Assembly (NCBI GenBank): GCA_938028845.1
Contig: CALIZJ010000230.1
Span: 1 to 9,409, forward strand
Length of the DNA: 9,409 nucleotides
DNA from: an uncultured Blautia sp.
Lineage (GTDB): Bacteria; Bacillota; Clostridia; Lachnospirales; Lachnospiraceae
Direction of reading: 5' to 3'
In this document: positions 5,244 through 9,409 of the stretch, in pieces
How positions within the stretch are numbered: the first letter of the stretch is position 1
How the letters are laid out: every line of letters begins with the position of its first letter
Notes under the pieces: model-generated
The model's input: the letters and a program-made list of their open reading frames with translations, nothing else
Database searches by the model: none
What the model was told of the DNA's origin: nothing
Made by a program: the position numbers and the translations under genes

Positions 5244-7124
5244 ATGAATAAGAAACAGAAAAAAATGCTGGTAAGGATCATTCTTGCCGCAGTCCTGATG
5301 ATTGTTCTTGCCTATGTTCCCGTTACAGGAGCAATAAGATTTCTTTTGTATCTGGTGCCCTATCTGATCATCGGATATGATATTCTGCTGAAAGCAGCGA
5401 AAGGAATCCGAAACAGACAGGTATTTGACGAATGTTTTCTAATGGCTATTGCTACCATCGGCGCCATGGCCCTGGCCATTTATGAAGACGGAGATTATAC
5501 GGAAGCTATCGCGGTTATGCTGTTTTATCAGATCGGAGAATGGTTCCAGAGCTATGCGGTGGGAAAAAGCCGCAGGAATATCAGCGAGCTGATGGATATC
5601 CGTCCGGATTATGCCAATGTGGAACAGAACGGAAAACTGGAACAGATTGATCCCGATGAAGTGGAAATCGGAAGTATCATCGTAGTACAGCCAGGAGAGA
5701 AAGTACCTATCGACGGAATCGTTGTGGAAGGAACCTCCAGTTTAAATACCAGTGCCCTGACCGGAGAAAGTCTTCCAAGGGATATAAAAACAGGAGAAGA
5801 AATTATCAGCGGATGTATTAATATGACAGGTGTATTAAAGATTCGGACTACAAAGGAATTTGGGGAATCTACGGTATCTAAAATTTTGGATCTTGTGGAA
5901 AATGCAAGTTCAAGGAAGTCAAGATCCGAAGATTTTATTTCAAAATTTGCCAGGGTTTATACGCCTGCTGTGTGTTACAGTGCCTTAGCACTGGCAGTTT
6001 TACCGCCGTTGGTGCGGATTGTCATGGATGTTCCGCCGCAGTGGGGAGACTGGGTCTACCGTGCATTGACTTTCCTTGTTATTAGCTGTCCCTGTGCCCT
6101 TGTCATCAGCATCCCTCTTAGCTTTTTTGCCGGCATCGGCGGAGCCAGCAACGGGGGCGTCCTGGTGAAAGGCTCCAATTATCTGGAAACTTTGTCAAAG
6201 GCGAAGATCGTGGTCTTTGATAAAACGGGAACGCTGACCCAGGGAGTTTTTGAAGTAAAAGGAATCCACCACAATGAGCTGGAGGATGAAAAAATCATTG
6301 AATATGCAGCGCTTGTGGAGAGCGCATCCTCTCATCCCATTAGTAAGAGCCTGAAAAAAGCGTATGGAAAGGAAATCGACAGAAGCAGGGTAGAGGATAT
6401 AGAAGAGATCAGCGGAAACGGTGTGACTGCAAAGGTGGACGGTGTATTTGTGGCAGCAGGAAACGAAAAACTGATGAAACGCATAGGGATTTCCAGTATT
6501 CCCTGCCACGATACAGGAACGATCATTCATATGGCTATTGATGGAAAATATGCAGGCCATATTGTGATCTCAGATATTGAAAAGCCCCATTCACGGGAAG
6601 CTGTTAAGGCGTTAAAAGCGGCTGGTGTGCAAAAAACGGTCATGCTTACAGGAGACACTCGAAAGGTGGCGGAAAAGGTTGCTGCGGATCTGGGAATCGA
6701 TGAAGTGTACAGTGAGCTTCTGCCTGCGGGAAAGGTGGAGAAAGTAGAGGAACTGCTTGCAAACAAACCGGAAAATGCCAAACTTGTCTTTGTAGGAGAC
6801 GGGATCAATGACGCGCCGGTTCTTTCCAGGGCGGACATTGGAATTGCAATGGGCGCCATGGGATCGGATGCGGCAATCGAAGCGGCGGACGTGGTACTGA
6901 TGGACGATGATCCTTTAAAAATCTCCAAGGCCATAAAAATTTCCAGGAAATGCCTGCGCATTGTCCATGAAAATATCGTGTTTGCTATTGGCATAAAGCT
7001 GATCTGTCTTGTGCTGGGAGCCCTTGGTATTGCAAATATGTGGCTTGCGATTTTTGCAGATGTAGGTGTAATGGTTATCGCTGTCTTAAATGCAATAAGA
7101 GCATTGTTCGTGAAAAAATTGTAA
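5244..7124 (+). CDS. cadA: P1B-type ATPase, Zn/Cd/Pb exporter
   Basis: 626 residues with the full P-type core: TGES 173-176 (actuator), CPC 282-284 in the ion path, DKTGT with the phosphorylated aspartate D326, SHP 363-365 (nucleotide-binding), TGD 469-471 and GDGIND 518-523. Membrane segments lie near 9-28, 31-48, 64-80, 84-104, 238-262, 271-299, 575-597 and 600-622. In the last two, K585 (GIKLICL) and D606 (FADVGVM) are the pair that marks the Zn/Cd/Pb subgroup, as in ZntA. The protein couples ATP hydrolysis to export of these cations across the cytoplasmic membrane. It starts almost directly at the first membrane helix with no HMA domain; that domain is encoded by the gene just upstream. 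AGGAGG (5232-5237) is six bases before the ATG. Only a very weak hairpin follows the stop. Exact metal preference cannot be read from sequence. Confidence 0.95.
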   Translation: MNKKQKKMLVRIILAAVLMIVLAYVPVTGAIRFLLYLVPYLIIGYDILLKAAKGIRNRQVFDECFLMAIATIGAMALAIYEDGDYTEAIAVMLFYQIGEWFQSYAVGKSRRNISELMDIRPDYANVEQNGKLEQIDPDEVEIGSIIVVQPGEKVPIDGIVVEGTSSLNTSALTGESLPRDIKTGEEIISGCINMTGVLKIRTTKEFGESTVSKILDLVENASSRKSRSEDFISKFARVYTPAVCYSALALAVLPPLVRIVMDVPPQWGDWVYRALTFLVISCPCALVISIPLSFFAGIGGASNGGVLVKGSNYLETLSKAKIVVFDKTGTLTQGVFEVKGIHHNELEDEKIIEYAALVESASSHPISKSLKKAYGKEIDRSRVEDIEEISGNGVTAKVDGVFVAAGNEKLMKRIGISSIPCHDTGTIIHMAIDGKYAGHIVISDIEKPHSREAVKALKAAGVQKTVMLTGDTRKVAEKVAADLGIDEVYSELLPAGKVEKVEELLANKPENAKLVFVGDGINDAPVLSRADIGIAMGAMGSDAAIEAADVVLMDDDPLKISKAIKISRKCLRIVHENIVFAIGIKLICLVLGALGIANMWLAIFADVGVMVIAVLNAIRALFVKKL

Positions 7125-7238
7125 GAATGTTTAGGAAGATGCAGTTTTTGGCTGCTTTTCACATGAGTGTTGATTCCTTTGACGGGTGAAAAATGAAAGA
7201 TGCGGTCCGCAGCTACAGCGGAGACAGAAAAAATCTTC

Positions 7239-7267
7239 TGTGAAATACGCAATTTCTGTGCTATAAT
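7239..7267 (+). promoter_or_regulatory. Extended -10 promoter of the small membrane protein gene
   Basis: TGC (7259-7261) directly precedes a perfect TATAAT (7262-7267), an extended -10 element. The -35 region (TGTGAA, 7239-7244) is poor, as is usual for this promoter class. Transcription would begin near 7274, about 41 bases before the ATG at 7315. Upstream, 7125-7238 holds several short hairpins but no gene I can support. Confidence 0.65.
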
Positions 7268-7314
7268 AAATTTACAGATGAAGAATGATTTTCTAGAAAG
7301 GGAGGCTGATGTGA

Positions 7315-7446
7315 ATGGATGTTTTGGGTATAATTGGCGTTATAGCCGGATTTATTGCCGTTATCGGCATAATGAATTTACGGGGAAAAGCATGGCAGGA
7401 TTTCATTAGCCGTATGACGGAAAATCAGAAGGACGACGGTAAGTAA
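7315..7446 (+). CDS. Small single-pass membrane protein, 43 residues, unknown function
   Basis: The frame ATG 7315 to TAA 7446 encodes MDVLGIIGVIAGFIAVIG (residues 1-18), then IMNLRGKAW and a polar tail ending NQKDDGK. Residues 3-22 are one strongly hydrophobic helix. The following residues are basic at first (R23, K25) and then mixed-charge, which suits an inside C-terminus. GGAGG (7301-7305) sits nine bases ahead of the ATG, with a longer AAAGGGAGG context. The gene has its own extended -10 promoter and a strong terminator directly after the stop. An overlapping frame from GTG 7311 gives a Tyr/Arg/Cys-rich peptide with no recognisable character and is rejected. I do not recognise the family. 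The size and layout recall short hydrophobic type I toxins, but also many regulatory micropeptides, so no function is assigned. Confidence 0.72.
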   Translation: MDVLGIIGVIAGFIAVIGIMNLRGKAWQDFISRMTENQKDDGK

Positions 7447-7453
7447 CTGTCGG

Positions 7454-7510
7454 AAAAACGCTGTTTTGGACTGGAGGATAAAATCCATAAGGTTCAAAGC
7501 GGCGTTTTTT
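7454..7510 (+). terminator. Strong intrinsic terminator after the small membrane protein gene
   Basis: Bases 7454-7472 (AAAAACGC, then TGTTTTGGACT) pair with 7491-7509 over 19 pairs including a few G-U. The base of the stem is an unbroken AAAAACGC/GCGTTTTT helix that runs into a T6 tract (7505-7510). The loop 7473-7490 contains a small GGAT/ATCC helix. It starts seven bases after the stop codon. Together with the promoter it makes this a one-gene transcript. Confidence 0.88.
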
Positions 7511-7585
7511 GTAAAAGAAGAAAGGATAGAAGTTAAGAGAGGTTTATAAACAAATTTTTTTACCAAATTATCGTAGAATATCAAC

Positions 7586-7614
7586 TTGACAGAGAAAATT
7601 TCTGATAGTATCAT
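7586..7614 (+). promoter_or_regulatory. Promoter of the microcompartment operon
   Basis: A perfect TTGACA (7586-7591), a 17-base spacer and TATCAT (7609-7614). Transcription would start near 7621, giving a leader of about 140 bases before the first BMC gene. The 312 bases from 7447 to 7758 are explained by the preceding terminator, this promoter and the leader hairpin; I see no gene in them. Confidence 0.78.
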
Positions 7615-7650
7615 TTATAAAGGATAAGAATGTTTTTTGATAGAAGATTT

Positions 7651-7706
7651 GCGCTGGGAAAATATCCTGTTTGATTTTGACAGGTATTTTGCGCTTATTT
7701 TATTAT
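7651..7706 (+). promoter_or_regulatory. Terminator-like hairpin in the leader of the microcompartment operon
   Basis: GCGC (7651-7654), AAAATA (7659-7664) and CCTGT (7666-7670) pair with ACAGG (7680-7684), TATTTT (7685-7690) and GCGC (7691-7694). The left arm has a TGGG bulge and a single-T bulge, and the loop is nine bases. A T-rich tail (TTATTTTATTAT, 7695-7706) follows. A second small hairpin, AGGAT-ATGCAG-ATCCT, lies at 7708-7723. Since this sits between a good promoter and the first gene, it could be an attenuator. No antiterminator partner or known riboswitch is recognised. Confidence 0.5.
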
Positions 7707-7758
7707 AAGGATATGCAGATCCTACAGTAATAATTTCTGAAAGAGAGGAACACGTGAA

Positions 7759-8124
7759 ATGGCAAATGATCATGGAGAACAAATAAGAATCGTACAGGAA
7801 ACTGTGGCTGGAAAAGAGATCACCTTTGCCCACGTAATGGGCGGTCCGGCTCCGATCATATATCAGAAGCTGGGATTAAATCCCCAGGTGGATTACCGTT
7901 CATCAGCTATCGGGATCATGAATATGACGCCTCCTGACTCTGCTGTAATAGCATCGGACATTGCGGTAAAAAGCGGGAATGTGTATCTTGGGTTTGCAGA
8001 CCGTTTTACAGGAACCCTGATCATTACAGGAGAAATCTCGGACGTTATGTCTGCCATGACGGAGATTGTGGACTATTTTCGGGATTCCCTGGGATATGTA
8101 GTCTGCGACATTACAAAAAGATAG
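7759..8124 (+). CDS. eutS: Bacterial microcompartment shell protein, EutS/PduU type
   Basis: 121 residues, one circularly permuted BMC domain. The N-terminal RIVQETVAGKEITFAHV matches the EutS/PduU segment that forms the small beta-barrel over the hexamer pore. The core follows: SAIGIMNMTPPDSAVIASD (about 49-67), AVKSGNVYLGFADRFTGTL (69-87) and the C-terminal LGYVVCDITK. These proteins form hexameric tiles in shells around aldehyde-generating pathways such as ethanolamine or propanediol breakdown. An insertion near 40-48 (LNPQVDYRS) makes it slightly longer than typical EutS. A GAGAGG stretch (7743-7748) lies about ten bases before the ATG. It is first in a three-gene operon with a second BMC gene (11-base gap) and an EutP-like GTPase. 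No lyase, dehydrogenase or other shell gene is present. Confidence 0.93.
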   Translation: MANDHGEQIRIVQETVAGKEITFAHVMGGPAPIIYQKLGLNPQVDYRSSAIGIMNMTPPDSAVIASDIAVKSGNVYLGFADRFTGTLIITGEISDVMSAMTEIVDYFRDSLGYVVCDITKR

Positions 8125-8135
8125 GAAGTGCGGCT

Positions 8136-8564
8136 ATGGCTCGAATAACGAAGGAAGAACTGCTGGAAAAGCTGTTCCATGACGATTATAAAAATCTGAA
8201 AGGAAAGAGACTGCGCATGACCCGTGTACGGGTTCCTGGAAAGGAAGTCTGTCTGGCCCATGTGCTCAGCCCTTCTCATGCCAGTATCTATCAGAATCTG
8301 GCGCTGCATATTGGTGTTCATGAAGGGGAGGACCACACCGGCGAAGCCATCGGCATGATCCGTTTTACTCCCTGGGAGGCAGTGGTGGTCGCTGCAGACG
8401 TGGCAGTGAAAAGCGCAGATGTACAGATTGGTTTTATGGATCGGTTCTGCGGCTCGTTGATCCTGACAGGAGGACTTTCCCAGGTGCAGACTGCAGTGGA
8501 GGAGGTCGTACGGTTTTTTGACGAGGTTTTGGGCTTTAAAACCTGTGAGATCCACAAAAATTAA
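8136..8564 (+). CDS. Second EutS/PduU-type shell protein with an N-terminal helical extension
   Basis: 142 residues, a paralogue of the preceding protein. The BMC part begins at VRVPGKEVCLAHV (31-43), then AIGMIRFTPWEAVVVAAD (71-88), VKSADVQIGFMDRFCGSLILTGG (91-113) and LGFKTCEIHKN at the end. The first 25 or so residues (ARITKEELLEKLF, then HDDYKNLKGK) extend beyond normal EutS. They read as an amphipathic helix with I4, L9, L10, L13, F14, Y18 and L21 alternating with charged residues, reminiscent of encapsulation peptides. A BMC shell protein carrying such an extension is unusual. Start choice: ATG 8136 has AGGAAG (8123-8128), overlapping the previous stop codon, seven bases ahead. An in-frame ATG at 8217 would give a normal-length EutS but has a poorer, more distant purine stretch. 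Confidence 0.92.
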   Translation: MARITKEELLEKLFHDDYKNLKGKRLRMTRVRVPGKEVCLAHVLSPSHASIYQNLALHIGVHEGEDHTGEAIGMIRFTPWEAVVVAADVAVKSADVQIGFMDRFCGSLILTGGLSQVQTAVEEVVRFFDEVLGFKTCEIHKN

Positions 8565-8583
8565 TATACATTAAGGTGACAGG

Positions 8584-9111
8584 ATGAAAAAAATATTTTT
8601 GATGGGCAGAAGTGAAGCCGGAAAAACTTCTCTGACGCAGGCGCTGAAAGGGGAAGAGCTTCACTATGTAAAAACACAATATACCAATACAGAAGACGAT
8701 ACCATCGATTCTCCGGGAGAGTATGCAGAATCCAAACGTTTCAGCGTGGGGCTTGCGTGCTTTTCTTTTGAGGCGGATGTAGTGGCTATTGTCCAGGCTG
8801 CAGACGAGCCTTTTAACCTTTTCGGCGCAAGCTGCCGTTCTTTTATCCTTCGGCCTCTTATTGGGATCATAACAAAGGTAGATTCTCCTTATGCCAATAT
8901 ACCTATGGTGAAACAATGGATGGTCAACGCAGGGTGTGAAAGGATATTTCTGGTCAATAATGTGACAAGAGAAGGCGTGGACGAACTTATGGAATATTTG
9001 GAGGAGGATATTCCTCAGCTGACTTTGGAGCAGGCGAAATTTAAACAGAGTTTGGGGCTGAACGAATGGGACCCCCTTCCAGAAGGCGTGGAATACCCCA
9101 AAGGAATCTGA
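8584..9111 (+). CDS. eutP: EutP/PduV-family microcompartment-associated GTPase-like protein
   Basis: 175 residues. The P-loop is GRSEAGKTS (8-16), followed by TIDSPGEY (40-47), which carries the G3 DxxG and the EutP-typical PGEY, and ITKVDS (96-101) as the NKxD-type base-recognition motif. The fold is a small Ras-like NTPase. In studied systems EutP has been linked to acetate kinase activity and PduV to microcompartment positioning; which applies here is unknown. The last 25 residues (from about 151, ending EGVEYPKGI) extend beyond typical EutP. AAGGTG (8573-8578) is five bases before the ATG, and the gap to the second BMC gene is 19 bases, so it is the last gene of the operon. I find no convincing terminator between its stop and the tRNA promoter. 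Confidence 0.93.
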   Translation: MKKIFLMGRSEAGKTSLTQALKGEELHYVKTQYTNTEDDTIDSPGEYAESKRFSVGLACFSFEADVVAIVQAADEPFNLFGASCRSFILRPLIGIITKVDSPYANIPMVKQWMVNAGCERIFLVNNVTREGVDELMEYLEEDIPQLTLEQAKFKQSLGLNEWDPLPEGVEYPKGI

Positions 9112-9218
9112 GCCGGAGGGAAGACAGATTGTATCGGGTATAAAAAGAGAGCTCCTTTTTCGGGAATACGTAAACGAAATTTCGCCTGTATAAAGGAGAA
9201 AGTAAGGGTTTTATTCCC

Positions 9219-9265
9219 ATTCAAAAAAAGGGATTCAAAAAAAGGTAAAAAAAAATAAAAAAAGG
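9219..9265. repeat. A-tract repeats upstream of the tRNA promoter (likely UP element)
   Basis: ATTCAAAAAAAGGG (9219-9232) is followed directly by ATTCAAAAAAAGGT (9233-9246), a 14-bp tandem repeat with one difference. A third run, ending AAAAAAAGGT at 9266, follows after more A-rich sequence. The A tracts end just upstream of a consensus -35 box. This is the usual place for an UP element bound by the RNA polymerase alpha subunit at stable-RNA promoters. That function is inference. Confidence 0.55.
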
Positions 9266-9267
9266 TG

Positions 9268-9296
9268 TTGACATTTTATACCCTCTATAATATAAT
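9268..9296 (+). promoter_or_regulatory. Consensus promoter of the tRNA transcript
   Basis: TTGACA (9268-9273), a 17-base spacer and TATAAT (9291-9296): all twelve consensus positions match with ideal spacing. Transcription would begin near 9303, about 37 bases before the tRNA. The rest of the gap, 9112-9218, holds only short AT-rich dyads and no gene I can support. Confidence 0.92.
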
Positions 9297-9339
9297 ATGT
9301 CTTGCGTCAAACAACGACGGAAAATTTAATAGCTTTCAG

Positions 9340-9409
9340 CGGGGTGTGGCTCAGTTTGGCTAGAGCGCCTGGTTTGGGACCAGGAGGCCGCAGGTTCGAA
9401 TCCTGTCAC
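9340..9409 (+). tRNA. tRNA-Pro (anticodon UGG), 3' end cut by window
   Basis: The cloverleaf is clear: acceptor strand CGGGGTG (9340-9346), D stem GCTC/GAGC (9349-9352, 9363-9366), anticodon stem CCTGG/CCAGG (9368-9372, 9380-9384) with loop TTTGGGA and anticodon TGG at 9375-9377, a five-base variable region, and T arm GCAGG-TTCGAAT-CCTGT. The window ends three bases into the 3' acceptor strand (CAC), so the last four paired bases and the discriminator are missing. It reads proline CCN codons. Other tRNAs may follow in the same transcript beyond the window. Confidence 0.96.

Noticed and set aside
7140..7193. Terminator of the ATPase operon (GCAG-TTTTTGG-CTGC-TTTT or TTTTCAC/GTGAAAA)
   Set aside because: The first stem has only four pairs and the second has a 23-base loop with no T tract; too weak to report as features.
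7194..7244. Possible 16-codon peptide (MKDAVRSYSGDRKNLL) upstream of the small gene
   Set aside because: It lies before the extended -10 promoter, has no ribosome binding site and overlaps short hairpins; too short to support.
6527..7252. Minus-strand open frame of 241 codons opposite the end of the ATPase
   Set aside because: Low-complexity Ser/Ala/Ile-rich translation antisense to a well-conserved P-type ATPase; a shadow of its codon usage.
7200..7409. Alternative frame over the small membrane protein gene, including a GTG start at 7311
   Set aside because: The translation is Tyr/Arg/Cys-rich with no domain character, while the ATG 7315 frame gives a clean membrane helix and ends just before the terminator.
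7708..7723. Hexaloop hairpin AGGAT-ATGCAG-ATCCT as an ANTAR (EutV) target
   Set aside because: The known motif needs paired hairpins with A at loop position 1 and G at position 4; here position 4 is C and no second hexaloop hairpin is found.
9142..9198. Terminator after eutP from CTCCTTT (9142-9148) pairing with AAAGGAG (9192-9198)
   Set aside because: The loop is over 40 bases and no T tract follows; pairing may be chance in AT-rich sequence.

Overview
The window reads like a chromosomal segment of a Gram-positive anaerobe of the Clostridia, most likely Lachnospiraceae. This rests on moderate GC, strong AGGAGG-type ribosome binding sites, consensus sigma-A promoters, short intrinsic terminators, and gene content typical of that group (DegV, DhaS-like TetR, radical SAM/SPASM enzyme, EutS/EutP). 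The assignment is inference; no rRNA or other marker gene is present.

Layout. (1) 1-884: the 3' part of a DegV/FakB-type fatty-acid-binding gene, closed by a terminator that can work on both strands. (2) 970-3204: a TetR-family regulator on the minus strand and, divergent from it, a radical SAM/SPASM gene. Their intergenic region holds two palindromes that could be operators. (3) 3307-4203: a polytopic membrane protein with a DUF2238/YjdF-like pattern of buried polar residues, convergent with the next gene. (4) 4207-7124: a heavy-metal resistance module. An ArsR/SmtB sensor (minus) is divergent from a stand-alone HMA metallochaperone and a P1B-type Zn/Cd/Pb ATPase that has no HMA domain of its own. 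The arsR leader carries three copies of a 54-bp tandem repeat. (5) 7239-7510: a self-contained unit encoding a 43-residue single-pass membrane protein, with its own promoter, ribosome binding site and strong terminator. (6) 7586-9111: a three-gene operon with two EutS/PduU-type microcompartment shell proteins and an EutP/PduV-type GTPase, but no enzyme genes. A consensus promoter is followed by a leader of about 140 nt with a terminator-like hairpin. (7) 9219-9409: A-tract repeats, a perfect-consensus promoter and a tRNA-Pro(UGG) cut off by the window end.

How the parts work together. In the metal module the ArsR protein most likely represses both divergent promoters until Zn/Cd/Pb binds. The small HMA protein would then bring metal to the ATPase, which exports it. 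The TetR protein most likely controls the divergent radical SAM gene, whose substrate cannot be told from sequence. The eutS-eutS-eutP operon looks like a satellite that would add shell components to microcompartments encoded elsewhere.

The parts that look least explained are the enzyme-free BMC operon with an N-terminally extended shell paralogue, the TetR/radical SAM/membrane-protein cluster, the 54-bp in-frame repeats ahead of arsR, and the 43-residue membrane protein gene.
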